Assembly (NCBI RefSeq): GCF_014803385.1
Contig: NZ_JACYFC010000002.1
Span: 558,001 to 622,000 of the forward strand
From: Marinomonas colpomeniae
GTDB lineage: Bacteria > Pseudomonadota > Gammaproteobacteria > Pseudomonadales > Marinomonadaceae
Direction of reading: 5' to 3'
Length of the DNA stretch: 64,000 nucleotides
Shown: in pieces, positions 1 through 8,428 of the stretch
How positions within the stretch are numbered: the first letter of the stretch is position 1
How the letters are laid out: every line of letters starts with the position of its first letter
The notes under the pieces: generated by a model
Told to the model about the DNA's origin: nothing
The model's database searches: none
The model's input: only the letters and a program-made list of their open reading frames with translations
Program-made: the position numbers and the translations under genes

Positions 1-1
1 A

Positions 2-1078
2 ACGTGGGTGAGTGTTGCACTTATTCCTTTTCTGAATATCATGATGGCTTTCATCGTATCTGGTTTGGTTATTCTAGCCATTGGTGAAAACCCTATCGAA
101 GCGGCTGGCTATTTAATATACGGTGCGTTTGGCTACGATGAAGGTGTCGGTTATACGCTTTATTATGCGACTAACCTTATCTTCACCGGTTTGGCTGTAT
201 CGGTCGCGTTTAAAGGCGGTTTGTTCAACATTGGTGGTGAAGGTCAGGCGTACATTGGTGGTTTGGGTGTTGGTTTAGTGTGTTTAGCGCTTGATCATAC
301 TATGCCGTTATATGTGATTGTACCTTTGGCTATTATTGGTGCTGCAGTCTTTGGTGCCGGATGGGCGTATATACCAGCCTATTTGCAAGCTCGTCGCGGT
401 AGCCACATTGTAATTACCACTATTATGTTCAACTTTATTGCCTCGTCTTTAATGGTTTACCTGATTGTAAACTGGTTAAAAGAAGATGGTCGTATGGCTC
501 CAAATAGCCGCACGTTTGAAGAAAACGCTTGGTTGCCTTATTTGCATAAAATTTTATCGCCGCTAGGTATTGAGATTGGTGACTCGCCTCTTAATCTTGC
601 TTTTGTATTGGCCTTGATTTGTTGTGTATTAGTTTGGGCCTTGTTATGGCATACACGTTGGGGTTATCAACTTCGTACGTTAGGCACAAACCCAACCGCC
701 GCTCGTTACGCTGGCATTGATACGGCAAAAGTAACAATCTGGGGGATGCTTATTTCTGGTGGATTAGCCGGTTTTGTCGGTGTTAATGAAATCATGGGTG
801 TTAATCACAGCTTACTGCTGAACTTCACTGCAGGTTATGGTTTTGCTGGTATTGCTGTTTCTTTGATGGGACGAAATCACCCTATCGGAATTATTTTGGC
901 TGCTATTCTTTTTGGTGCTTTATACCAAGGTGGCTCTGAGCTGGCATTTGAAATTCCGACCATCACGCCTGAGATAGTTATTGTTATTCAAGGTTTGGTC
1001 ATTTTGTTCTCTGGTGCGCTTGAACACATGTTTAAAGATCGTATCGAAGGCTTTTTTATTCGCAGAGCAGTGGCGTAG
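2..1078 (+). CDS. Nucleoside ABC transporter permease, NupP-like (5' end outside window)
   Basis: Inner-membrane permease of a BMP-family nucleoside importer, of the YufP/NupP and BPL_transp_2 type. The frame is open from base 2. A GTG at 8 is possible, but the codons before it stay open, so the true start is probably upstream of the window. About ten hydrophobic segments are visible. Family-typical stretches are GLFNIGGEGQAYIGG (near residue 70) and GYQLRTLGTNPTAARYAGI (near residue 220). It is followed after 9 bases by a second permease and then by cytidine deaminase, which supports nucleoside rather than sugar or branched-chain amino acid uptake. The ATPase and binding-protein genes are expected just left of the window. 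The transport class is sure; the substrate is inferred from context. Confidence 0.88.
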   Translation, partial: TWVSVALIPFLNIMMAFIVSGLVILAIGENPIEAAGYLIYGAFGYDEGVGYTLYYATNLIFTGLAVSVAFKGGLFNIGGEGQAYIGGLGVGLVCLALDHTMPLYVIVPLAIIGAAVFGAGWAYIPAYLQARRGSHIVITTIMFNFIASSLMVYLIVNWLKEDGRMAPNSRTFEENAWLPYLHKILSPLGIEIGDSPLNLAFVLALICCVLVWALLWHTRWGYQLRTLGTNPTAARYAGIDTAKVTIWGMLISGGLAGFVGVNEIMGVNHSLLLNFTAGYGFAGIAVSLMGRNHPIGIILAAILFGALYQGGSELAFEIPTITPEIVIVIQGLVILFSGALEHMFKDRIEGFFIRRAVA

Positions 1079-1087
1079 GGGAAAAAT

Positions 1088-2056
1088 ATGTTTGAAACAT
1101 TAATACTTATGCTAGATGCAACCATGCGTGTGTCTACGCCTTTAATCTTCGCCGCTTTGGCTGGTCTATTCTCTGAACGTGCCGGTATTGTTGATATTGG
1201 TTTAGAAGGCAAAATTTTAGGCAGTGCATTTGCTGCTGCTGCGGCTGCGGCTATATTTGGGTCGGCTTGGATCGGCTTAGGTTTTGGAATACTTGCTTCT
1301 GTTGCATTAGCGATGATTCATGGCTTTGCTTGTATTACACACCGAGGAGATCACATCGTTTCTGGTGTTGCGATTAATACTATCGTTGCAGGCTTAACGG
1401 TTACCTTGTCTATGTACTGGTTTAGTATGGGCGGACAAACACCAACATTGTCTGGTGATGCTCGCTTTTTATCCATTACTTTGCCTTTCGCAAACGCTTT
1501 GGCAGATGTTCCTGTCATTGGTCTAATTTATTCAGAATTATTAAGTGGACACAATATATTGGTGTACTTGGCGTTTGCCATGGTTCCAGTAACCTCTTGG
1601 ATAATTTATAAAACACGCTTTGGTTTACGTCTTCGTGCGGTTGGCGAAAATCCTCATGCGGTTGATACCGCAGGTATTTCAGTAGCCTTTCTTCGTTATC
1701 GAGCGCTGATTATTTGTGGCATATTATGTGGTATTGCAGGGGCCTATTTATCGACGGCTCATAACGCTGGCTTCTTGAAGGATATGAGTGCAGGTAAAGG
1801 CTATATGGCCTTGGCGGCGCTTATTTTTGGTAAGTGGCGTCCAGTTCCTGTTTTGCTTGCTTGTTTATTGTTTGGTTTTTTAGACGCAGTGGCGATTCGC
1901 ATGCAAGGCGTTGTGATCCCTGGTATTGGCGAAGTGCCAGTACAAGCGATCGAAGTTTTACCGTACGTGTTAACTGTATTGTTGCTTGCTGGATTCATTG
2001 GCAAGGCGATTGGGCCAAAAGCCGTCGGCCGACCTTATGTGAAAGAGCGAGCCTAG
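1088..2056 (+). CDS. Nucleoside ABC transporter permease, NupQ-like
   Basis: Second permease of the nucleoside importer, 322 residues, usual length for YufQ/NupQ. It carries ERAGIVDIGLEGKILGSAFA near residue 30 and GLRLRAVGENPHAVDTAGI near residue 180, which pair with the matching motifs in the first permease and are typical of the two-permease BMP-type systems. About eight to nine transmembrane segments are visible. A GGGGA ribosome binding site lies just before the ATG. The next gene, cytidine deaminase, begins 6 bases after its stop, so the three genes are almost certainly one transcript that imports and deaminates pyrimidine nucleosides. Confidence 0.88.
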   Translation: MFETLILMLDATMRVSTPLIFAALAGLFSERAGIVDIGLEGKILGSAFAAAAAAAIFGSAWIGLGFGILASVALAMIHGFACITHRGDHIVSGVAINTIVAGLTVTLSMYWFSMGGQTPTLSGDARFLSITLPFANALADVPVIGLIYSELLSGHNILVYLAFAMVPVTSWIIYKTRFGLRLRAVGENPHAVDTAGISVAFLRYRALIICGILCGIAGAYLSTAHNAGFLKDMSAGKGYMALAALIFGKWRPVPVLLACLLFGFLDAVAIRMQGVVIPGIGEVPVQAIEVLPYVLTVLLLAGFIGKAIGPKAVGRPYVKERA

Positions 2057-2062
2057 CCCTAT

Positions 2063-2503
2063 ATGTTAAAACTTAAAGCGTCAGAAGCTAAAACTACAAA
2101 ATCAAAATGTGACGAGCAACTTTTTGAACTCGCAAAAGATGCAATGAGTAAAGCTTATGTGCCTTACTCTCGTTTTAATGTTGGTGCTGCGATCTCGACT
2201 GTAAACGGTCATGTTTATTCAGGTTGTAACGTCGAAAATGCGGCCTATCCAGAAGGCACCTGTGCTGAAGCTGGTGCTATTGCTTCTATGGTGCTTGGTG
2301 GCGATACTGTAATTAAAGACATCTATGTGATTGGCAAAGGTGATGGCCTTGTTACGCCTTGTGGCGGCTGTCGTCAGAAAATTCGTGAGTTTAGTTCTGC
2401 TGATACCATGATTCACATTTGTGGCCCTGAAGGCGTGCGTAAGTCTCTCTCAATGGAAGAGTTATTACCTTTCTCGTTCGGACCCGAAAATCTAAAATTA
2501 TAG
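2063..2503 (+). CDS. cdd: Cytidine deaminase
   Basis: Hydrolytic deamination of cytidine and deoxycytidine to uridine and deoxyuridine in pyrimidine salvage. The 146-residue length matches the short, homotetrameric class. The zinc site is visible: C-A-E within [15 protein letters not shown] supplies the first Cys and the catalytic Glu, and PCGGCRQ supplies the other two Cys ligands. The substrate-binding FNVGAA and NVENAAY segments are present. It is co-transcribed with the two permeases upstream, so imported nucleosides can be processed directly. No strong Shine-Dalgarno is seen, which suggests coupling to the upstream stop 6 bases away. Confidence 0.96.
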   Translation: MLKLKASEAKTTKSKCDEQLFELAKDAMSKAYVPYSRFNVGAAISTVNGHVYSGCNVENAAYPEGTCAEAGAIASMVLGGDTVIKDIYVIGKGDGLVTPCGGCRQKIREFSSADTMIHICGPEGVRKSLSMEELLPFSFGPENLKL

Positions 2504-2518
2504 ATATGTTTTATTAAG

Positions 2519-2541
2519 AAGCCACGTTAATTTGGCTTTTT
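2519..2541 (+). terminator. Probable terminator after cdd
   Basis: Six-bp stem (AAGCCA / TGGCTT, 8-base loop) running into a T-rich tract, 15 bases after the cdd stop. The short stem leaves some doubt. Confidence 0.55.
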
Positions 2542-2597
2542 GTTTATTAGGGGCTAGTCAATATGTCTATATCGAAGCCATCTACAAAGGAATGAGC

Positions 2598-2984
2598 ATG
2601 ATGAAAAAAATAGCAACCTTATGTTGGGTATTGTTATCTCTTACTATTGTTGCTTGTACAAGTGGCCCAATTTCACGAGATGATGCAGCTGGCTTTGAAC
2701 AGAATGGTGAAGCTAGTTATTACGCTGATAAATACCAAGGTCGTAAAACCGCCAACGGAGAGTTCTTCGATCAAAAAGCGATGACAGCAGCGCATAAACG
2801 CTTACCATTTGGCTCAAAAGTCAAAGTGACAAATGTCGAGAATGGAAAAAGCATTGTTGTGCGAATTAATGATCGTGGTCCTTTTATTCGTGGGCGTATT
2901 ATTGATTTAAGTAAGTCTGCTTTTCAACGCATCGGCAACACGAATTTAGGCATTATCGAGGTTGAAATCGAAGTACTTCACTAA
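2598..2984 (+). CDS. RlpA-like septal/rare lipoprotein, double-psi beta-barrel
   Basis: Small outer-membrane lipoprotein of the RlpA family, 128 residues. An N-terminal lipoprotein signal with the lipobox TIVAC places the lipidated Cys near residue 20. The rest is a single double-psi beta-barrel domain with [36 protein letters not shown] and [18 protein letters not shown], all family hallmarks including the RlpA catalytic-type Asp-Arg-Gly segment. Longer RlpA proteins also carry a C-terminal SPOR domain, which is absent here, so septal targeting by SPOR is not expected. I start at the ATG at 2598, seven bases after AAAGG; the longer open frame begins at 2532 without a good ribosome binding site. 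The family can act as lytic transglycosylase on naked glycan; activity here is inferred. Confidence 0.85.
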   Translation: MMKKIATLCWVLLSLTIVACTSGPISRDDAAGFEQNGEASYYADKYQGRKTANGEFFDQKAMTAAHKRLPFGSKVKVTNVENGKSIVVRINDRGPFIRGRIIDLSKSAFQRIGNTNLGIIEVEIEVLH

Positions 2985-5398
2985 TTTGATTTATTCAACA
3001 CACTAGGCGTAAGCTTTATTGTCGCAACCACTTGTCCAAAATCGTCTGGATCGCGTTGAATGGTGAAACCCAAATGGCGACAGAAATCGATCATGCGTTT
3101 GTTTTCTGCTAGTACTATGCCTTTCATCATTTTGATACCTTTGTCTGCGGCGACTTGAAAAAGTTGTCGCATAAGGTAAGAAGCCAATCCTAAGCCTTGG
3201 AATTCATCCCCTAATACAACGGCAAACTCACAGCTTTGGTCATCAAAATTGTCTATGTATCTAGCGGTGCCAATTAGTAAGTCTTTGCCATCTCGATTGA
3301 TGATCGCCAGCAACGCCATTTCTCTGTCGTAATCAATATGAGACATGCTCGAAAGCATGCGTGGTGTTAGTTCTGAGATATTGGAGATGAACCGGAAGTA
3401 GCGTGTTTCATGAGACATGCTGCGAACGAAATCGGCCATGATTGCGGAATCTCTTGGCAGTACTGGTCTTACGGTTGCTACTTCGTCATTTTTCAAAGTG
3501 AGATCAGATACCCATTGTCTAGGGTAAGGGTGAATGGCTAGGTGCTCGTAACGGCGCTCACTTTTTCGTGTTTGTAGACTGGCGGTGACGTTGGCATATA
3601 CGCTGCCACTTTCATGTACCCTTACATCGGCTAATTCTAAGCCTTCAATTTCCGGCAGTTCACACACCATAGTCGACAAATTACGTAGTAAGCTTTCTAG
3701 CTCGAAAGATTCTTCACCGGGAAACGCTCGTTGAATGAGGTCTTTTGCCAATACGGTGTTCAGTGGTGGTAAGGCGACAGCCTCGACTTGTTTATGCTGA
3801 TGAGCACCTTCTAAAGACAAACCAATCGCAGGGCCAAAAACCGCATCTTGGAAAACACGTAAATGAATCGGCGCAGACAATTGATGGGAAGCTTGTCTAC
3901 GAGAAATTAGGGGGATATGGAACAGCTCAAAAATGCTTCGTAAATCGTCTGCGGTAGCTTTGTTTTGCCCTGTTTTTAACAATTCATTAAGGCTATTTGT
4001 TGCTTCAGAAACATCGATTTTGAAGCGAAAGGCATGGCTGTCTGGTGATTGTTTCGCAAGTAACTGATTGCGTTGGAATTGCACTAAAAACTGGAAGCCT
4101 TCGATGGCCGTTTCTGGTGTACGAAAGGTAGGAATACCCGCTTCGTTGATGCGCGTTCGCATGTTGGTCATGTTGCCGCCACCAAGTAAACACACCATAA
4201 CGAGCTTTTTCTGGTCTCGATGAAGCTTGGTAATGAGAGCGTACAAAGAATCGATGTCGATCAGTGCAGTTGGGCTCAAGGTAAGTAATACGGCACCGCA
4301 TTGAGGGCTGCTTAGGGCATCCGCGGCTAAATCAATAAACAAATCAGTAGCACAACTTGCCCAAACGGTGGTTACTGGGCCAATGCCGCCTCGACCCTTC
4401 ATGGTGGATTCTAATTTTTCGTACAGCTCACCTTCTGGTGTGAGCAAATCAATATTCAATTCCATTGCGCGTTGGGCGGCTAGTTCGCCAGGGCCAGCGC
4501 CGTTACCGATAATTAATAAAGAGCCATCTTTAACGCGACGGGCGTTTGTCATCACAGACGCAGCAGCGATTAAATCATTTAATCGACGGCCACGTACCGC
4601 ACCAGTTCGGCTTAACGCGGCATCGAGTACTCGTTCGTCCGAACCTATAGAATGCTCAGTAACAACCGCGACAGGCTTACTGCGACCTGTTGCCCGAAGA
4701 CTGCTCAAGAAACGAGTTGGGCTGCCTATTTTTTGCAGATACATCAGGATTGCCTGACTGTCGAAATCTGTTGATAAATAATCCAGTACTTGCGACGGCA
4801 TCACATCAACAGGTGATCCCATAGATACGATTTGAGAAAATCCGATGCCTTGCCACGTCGCCCAATCGACCAAGGCGCTGGCGACGGTTCCGGATTGAGA
4901 CATCAAAGCCAATCGACCTGTTAAAGGCTGTGTTAAACCAAGCCAAGCATAGACACCTAGTTTCGGACGACAAATTCCAAAGCTGTTTGGACCGAGTAAG
5001 CGAACATTGTTTTTGCGCAAGATAGGAATCAACTTGGTTTCTGATTCCTCAGTCCAAGACAACATCAACAAAGAGCCAATACCTGCGTTGCCACAAGCCG
5101 TAATAATGTCTTCCATGGATGAATCTGGGTGTACTCCAACCAACACTGCAAGGTCTGGGTTTGGCTTTGCTGCATTTGAAGTAATGAATTCATCCAAAGA
5201 CGTAAACAGGGGAAATGAAAACGGTGTTGCAGGTTCAACGCCAACCAAGCTAACAGGGCAAGATTTTCCGTTATTAGATTTGTCTTTATGAAGTAGGGAT
5301 TTTAGCAGCGCCAGCATGAGTGGGTCTTGCGCATCATCACCGGTCAAAATCACCATGGATTTTGGTGCTAGTAAGGGTTGCAATGCATGTTGGCCCAT
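2981..5398 (-). CDS. Pat-like acyl-CoA-synthetase-homology / GNAT protein lysine acetyltransferase, ATP-grasp core missing
   Basis: Protein of 805 residues in the PatZ/YfiQ architecture: CoA-binding and succinyl-CoA-ligase-like domains (about 10-450), a remnant of the ATP-grasp region (about 480-600) and a C-terminal GNAT acetyltransferase (about 640-795) with the acetyl-CoA loop QGLGLA near 734. Family members acetylate lysines of metabolic enzymes such as acetyl-CoA synthetase. Escherichia PatZ is about 886 residues; the shortfall falls near residues 500-512, where [12 protein letters not shown] runs almost straight into [13 protein letters not shown] and skips the usual nucleotide-binding segment with its Pro-Val-x-Leu-Lys and His-Lys-Ser motifs. 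It is divergent from a histone-deacetylase-family gene. The stop overlaps the rlpA-like gene end by four bases. Confidence 0.85.
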   Translation of the reverse strand: MGQHALQPLLAPKSMVILTGDDAQDPLMLALLKSLLHKDKSNNGKSCPVSLVGVEPATPFSFPLFTSLDEFITSNAAKPNPDLAVLVGVHPDSSMEDIITACGNAGIGSLLMLSWTEESETKLIPILRKNNVRLLGPNSFGICRPKLGVYAWLGLTQPLTGRLALMSQSGTVASALVDWATWQGIGFSQIVSMGSPVDVMPSQVLDYLSTDFDSQAILMYLQKIGSPTRFLSSLRATGRSKPVAVVTEHSIGSDERVLDAALSRTGAVRGRRLNDLIAAASVMTNARRVKDGSLLIIGNGAGPGELAAQRAMELNIDLLTPEGELYEKLESTMKGRGGIGPVTTVWASCATDLFIDLAADALSSPQCGAVLLTLSPTALIDIDSLYALITKLHRDQKKLVMVCLLGGGNMTNMRTRINEAGIPTFRTPETAIEGFQFLVQFQRNQLLAKQSPDSHAFRFKIDVSEATNSLNELLKTGQNKATADDLRSIFELFHIPLISRRQASHQLSAPIHLRVFQDAVFGPAIGLSLEGAHQHKQVEAVALPPLNTVLAKDLIQRAFPGEESFELESLLRNLSTMVCELPEIEGLELADVRVHESGSVYANVTASLQTRKSERRYEHLAIHPYPRQWVSDLTLKNDEVATVRPVLPRDSAIMADFVRSMSHETRYFRFISNISELTPRMLSSMSHIDYDREMALLAIINRDGKDLLIGTARYIDNFDDQSCEFAVVLGDEFQGLGLASYLMRQLFQVAADKGIKMMKGIVLAENKRMIDFCRHLGFTIQRDPDDFGQVVATIKLTPSVLNKSN

Positions 5399-5572
5399 TG
5401 GACGTTCTCCTAATGACGGATGCTAAACAAAAGACAGAGTAATTTAATAAATTAGAGATAAAAGTATCATGCTCTTCATCTTTAAAGATTGTAGACCATA
5501 GTAGGGTAGACTGTCTTTGTGGCTTGATGTAAAACAATTAAATTAAAAAAATAAAAATCATTGAGAGATGAG

Positions 5573-6496
5573 ATGACAAGCGCCTACATTACACATACTT
5601 ACTGTGACCGTCACGACATGGGTGAAGACCATCCTGAATCACCGCAGCGTCTTGGTGCGATTCAAAATCGCATGATTACTGGACAGTTAATGGATTTTGT
5701 TCGCCGTTTAGAAGGTGAGCCTGCTACATATGAACAACTTGTTCAAACCCATGAGGCTGCTTATGTTGATTCTATTTTTGCTCGCGCGCCTGAATCGGGG
5801 CATATTGAATTAGAACCAGAAACTTTGATGATGTCCCATACTTTAGACGCAGCTCTTCATGCCGCTGGCTCCGTAGTTAAGGCGGTAGATTTAGTCATGG
5901 CTGGTGAAGTAGATAACGCTTTTTGTGCGATTCGACCGCCCGGCCATCATGCGGAATTTGATAAAGCCATGGGTTTTTGCCTGTTTAACAACATCGCCGT
6001 TGGCACACGCCACGCAATTAATCAGTATGGCTTAGAGCGCGTTGCTATCGTGGACTTTGATGTTCATCATGGTAACGGTACAGAAGATATTTTCAAAGCC
6101 GATGAAAAAATTTTATATGCATCTAGTTACCAACATCCATTTTACCCTTACAGTGATCCAGGCGATTCTCACGGCAATATTTTACACATGCCGCTTGCTG
6201 CTGGGTCAGGTAGCGCTGAATTTCAAACCATCATCACGGAACAACTCTTGCCCGCGCTCGACGCATTTAAACCTCAATTAATTATGATTTCTGCAGGTTT
6301 TGATGCTCACAAAGAAGACCCAATGGGACAGCTAAGGTTAGACGAATCAGACTTTACTTGGATTACGGATGTGTTAATGGATGCGGCAGATCGACATTGC
6401 CAAGGACGAGTGGTGTCTGTATTAGAAGGCGGTTATAACATTGACGCATTAGGCCGAGCAGCGTTTTGCCATATTAAAAGTTTGATGAGGCTTTAG
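5573..6496 (+). CDS. Histone-deacetylase-family protein (class II-like deacylase/amidohydrolase)
   Basis: Zinc-dependent deacetylase fold, 307 residues, cytoplasmic. Visible motifs: RPPGHHAEF with the catalytic His pair (125-126), VDFDVHHGNGTEDIF with zinc ligands Asp163 and His165, SAGFDAHKEDPMG with the third zinc Asp, and LEGGYN with the transition-state Tyr. Bacterial relatives remove acetyl groups from polyamines or from protein lysines (AcuC in Bacillus). I choose the ATG at 5573 because GAGAG sits five bases before it; a TTG four codons upstream is also in frame. It is divergent from the Pat-like acetyltransferase, with about 170 bases between them, which suggests a writer/eraser pair. 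The actual substrate is not shown by the sequence. Confidence 0.92.
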   Translation: MTSAYITHTYCDRHDMGEDHPESPQRLGAIQNRMITGQLMDFVRRLEGEPATYEQLVQTHEAAYVDSIFARAPESGHIELEPETLMMSHTLDAALHAAGSVVKAVDLVMAGEVDNAFCAIRPPGHHAEFDKAMGFCLFNNIAVGTRHAINQYGLERVAIVDFDVHHGNGTEDIFKADEKILYASSYQHPFYPYSDPGDSHGNILHMPLAAGSGSAEFQTIITEQLLPALDAFKPQLIMISAGFDAHKEDPMGQLRLDESDFTWITDVLMDAADRHCQGRVVSVLEGGYNIDALGRAAFCHIKSLMRL

Positions 6497-6504
6497 CTGA
6501 GTAA

Positions 6505-6546
6505 ATTCTTTCATCATCACTTTATGAGTGGCGACGATGAAAGAAT
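6505..6546. terminator. Inverted repeat between convergent genes
   Basis: Perfect 11-bp arms (ATTCTTTCATC / GATGAAAGAAT) around a smaller internal hairpin, just after the deacylase stop and before the stop of the opposing membrane gene. There is no long T tract, so the terminator role is likely but not certain. Confidence 0.45.
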
Positions 6547-6563
6547 AAAAGGTGGGCAGGAAA

Positions 6564-6947
6564 CTACTGTAGATTAAGTGAAATTAATGTGTAGCCATAA
6601 ATACCAACACAGCCAAGCAACATTAATAGTGTTAATTCATTAAAACCTTGCGGCAGTGAGTTTACTTTCGATTGCAACCAACCAAATGTATTTTTGATGA
6701 AAATAGGTGAACCCTTTAACGACACATTAGATAAACTGGTTAGCATCATCAATAAACCAGATATCATCGCTGCCATGCCCCAAAAATCATAAATATGCTG
6801 TGCACCATACCAAAACGCATTCCACGCACCCAATAAAAATGCCACTAAGAAAATACTATATTGAAATTTCTTAAGTGTTCTTTCCACTGGACCAGGCACA
6901 GATAGAAATAAAATGAGTGCCATAAAAACCGTAACAACAATACCCAT
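6564..6947 (-). CDS. Small four-helix membrane protein, unknown function
   Basis: I do not recognise this family. The chosen start, ATG at 6947, has a clean GGAG seven bases upstream; a longer frame to 7022 lacks one. The 127-residue product has four hydrophobic segments (about 1-19, 30-50, 55-75 and 105-125) separated by short basic or polar loops, with KGSPIFIKNTFGWLQSKV as the longest soluble stretch. No signal peptidase site or enzymatic motif is visible. It stands alone, convergent with the deacylase gene, with a 12-bp perfect inverted repeat about 75-105 bases upstream of its start. Integral inner-membrane location is clear; nothing else can be said. Confidence 0.6.
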   Translation of the reverse strand: MGIVVTVFMALILFLSVPGPVERTLKKFQYSIFLVAFLLGAWNAFWYGAQHIYDFWGMAAMISGLLMMLTSLSNVSLKGSPIFIKNTFGWLQSKVNSLPQGFNELTLLMLLGCVGIYGYTLISLNLQ

Positions 6948-7021
6948 GTGCTTGCTCCGTAAATCGACTATATCGGTATTTAAGTAATAGATCTTTGTGT
7001 ATGTTGGACGTGAGAAGTTCA

Positions 7022-7052
7022 ACTTTTTTACACATATGAAGTGTAAAAAAGT
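7022..7052. repeat. 12-bp inverted repeat upstream of the membrane-protein gene
   Basis: ACTTTTTTACAC and GTGTAAAAAAGT are perfect inverted arms separated by 7 bases. The element lies in the 5' region of the gene on the minus strand, so it may be an operator or a leader hairpin. Between it and the nicotinamidase stop at 7236 I see only the terminator at 7168-7207. Confidence 0.5.
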
Positions 7053-7167
7053 AAAAAGCAGTTAAAAAATAAGGTAAGAGGCGCTTAGCTTCTGTTTCTT
7101 GAAGAATTATGATGAGAACTTCAACGTCAGGTTGGGCAAATTTAGTTGCTTCATTGTATTAATAAGT

Positions 7168-7207
7168 AAATACAAGAGCTGAGCAAGGTTACATAGCTCT
7201 TGTATTT
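7168..7207 (-). terminator. Probable terminator of the nicotinamidase gene
   Basis: Perfect 13-bp stem (AAATACAAGAGCT / AGCTCTTGTATTT, 14-base loop) shortly after the nicotinamidase stop. AT-rich outer pairs supply T residues on the minus strand. Confidence 0.6.
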
Positions 7208-7235
7208 ATTTCGTTTAGTTTTAGATTTGAAATGA

Positions 7236-7982
7236 CTAGGACGTAAAGTCTTCAGACTGTAAGCGATCAACACCCGCTTTATCCATTGCTTTCCATGCTG
7301 CAGCAAGGGACCCGTTAAGATCAATAGCACGGCAAGCATCTTCTACCACGGCCGTTTTAAACCCAGCATCAGCAGCATCAATAGCTGTCCACGCTACACA
7401 AAAATCTGTAGCCAAGCCGGCAATATAAACCGTCGTTATGCCACGTTCTTTTAAATAACCCTGTAAGCCTGTTGGTGTTTTACGATCGGCTTCAAAGAAC
7501 GCAGAATAGCTGTCTATTTCTTGATGGTAGCCTTTGCGAACAATAAGCTCTGCATGTGGAACATCTAACTCGTCGACTAACTGAGCATCCTCTGTTCCTT
7601 GTACACAATGTTCTGGCCATAAAACCTGAGTACCATAGTCTAACTCGGTTGTTTCAAATGCGTTTTTACCTTCATAGCTTGAAGCAAAAGAGGCGTGACC
7701 TTCAGTATGCCAATCTTGAGTAATCACTACATTATCAAACGTTTTACTTAGCTTATTAATTACTGGAACAACATCTGAACCATTTTTAACTGGTAATGTG
7801 CCGCCCTCAATAAAGCAATTTTGAACATCAACAACAATTAATGCACTCTTTGAATGCGGAGAAATTCCAGCAGCCATCAACTTCTGACTGATTATAGCAG
7901 TTGACCCTAAACTTAAAGCCGCAGCGCCGCCCATTAAATAACGTAACGAGTCTCTTCTACTTACTTTATTGCCCTTAGACAT
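7236..7982 (-). CDS. pncA: Tat-exported nicotinamidase/isochorismatase-family hydrolase
   Basis: Hydrolyses nicotinamide to nicotinate and ammonia in NAD salvage. All PncA elements are present: catalytic Asp in IVVDVQNCF, metal ligands in QDWHTEGHASF and WPEHC, the catalytic Lys in VRKGYHQEIDSYSAFFE, and the nucleophile Cys in GLATDFCV. Unlike the usual cytoplasmic enzyme of about 210 residues, this one is 248 residues because it begins with a twin-arginine leader (SRRDSLRYL, Arg9-Arg10, then a hydrophobic run AALSLGSTAII). That predicts folded export to the periplasm. It is monocistronic and divergent from trpR. Family assignment is firm; the periplasmic location follows from the leader; other amide substrates are possible. 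Confidence 0.9.
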   Translation of the reverse strand: MSKGNKVSRRDSLRYLMGGAAALSLGSTAIISQKLMAAGISPHSKSALIVVDVQNCFIEGGTLPVKNGSDVVPVINKLSKTFDNVVITQDWHTEGHASFASSYEGKNAFETTELDYGTQVLWPEHCVQGTEDAQLVDELDVPHAELIVRKGYHQEIDSYSAFFEADRKTPTGLQGYLKERGITTVYIAGLATDFCVAWTAIDAADAGFKTAVVEDACRAIDLNGSLAAAWKAMDKAGVDRLQSEDFTS

Positions 7983-8124
7983 ACAAACCTCTTTATTTGA
8001 AATGAATATTTAATAAGAAGTATTGCAGTCTTTATGCCAATAAGATGGAGTGGGGTTAAGTGAAAGTTCTAACTCTGAAGGTCATGTATTTTAGAACAAG
8101 CACTCTTTTTTAGAGCTTTTATAT

Positions 8125-8162
8125 TTGCTTCTCTGAACTGGAATCTGTATTGTACTAGTACA
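8125..8162 (+). promoter_or_regulatory. Candidate trpR promoter with trp operator palindrome
   Basis: TTGCTT at 8125-8130 and TATTGT at 8148-8153 are spaced 17 bases apart as -35 and -10 elements. The perfect palindrome TGTACTAGTACA at 8151-8162 overlaps the -10 and start region. Its CTAG core flanked by GTA/TAC matches the half-site pattern of Escherichia trp operators, so TrpR probably represses its own operon. This is inference from sequence only. Confidence 0.55.
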
Positions 8163-8197
8163 TGAATACATGGCTATTTCATTAAATAGAAGCGCAT

Positions 8198-8428
8198 ATG
8201 AAAGATTTGATCGATTTTTTAAGAGAAGCAAATGACAACACGGTGTTAGAAAAGCGTTTAAAGGCGTTGCTGACACCGAATGAAGTCAAAGAGATGCAGC
8301 ACAGGTTGCAGATATTTTCCCTATTGGAACAAGGCATACCGCAACGGGACATTGCTAAACAATTAGGTGTGGGCATTGCCACTGTGACCCGTGGCTCACG
8401 AGCATTGAAGGAATTAAAAGAATTATGA
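8198..8428 (+). CDS. trpR: Trp operon repressor TrpR, short form
   Basis: A 76-residue Trp repressor-superfamily protein. The core helices match TrpR: LLTPNEVKEMQHRLQI (tryptophan-pocket and dimer region) and the reader helix-turn-helix PQRDIAKQLGVGIATVTRGSR. It lacks the extra N-terminal and C-terminal helices of the 108-residue Escherichia protein. Its TGA overlaps the ATG of trpE by four bases (ATGA), so repressor and target enzyme are translationally coupled. A CTAG-centred palindrome lies in the promoter. The arrangement implies that tryptophan-bound TrpR directly feeds back on synthesis of both itself and anthranilate synthase. Confidence 0.9.
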   Translation: MKDLIDFLREANDNTVLEKRLKALLTPNEVKEMQHRLQIFSLLEQGIPQRDIAKQLGVGIATVTRGSRALKELKEL

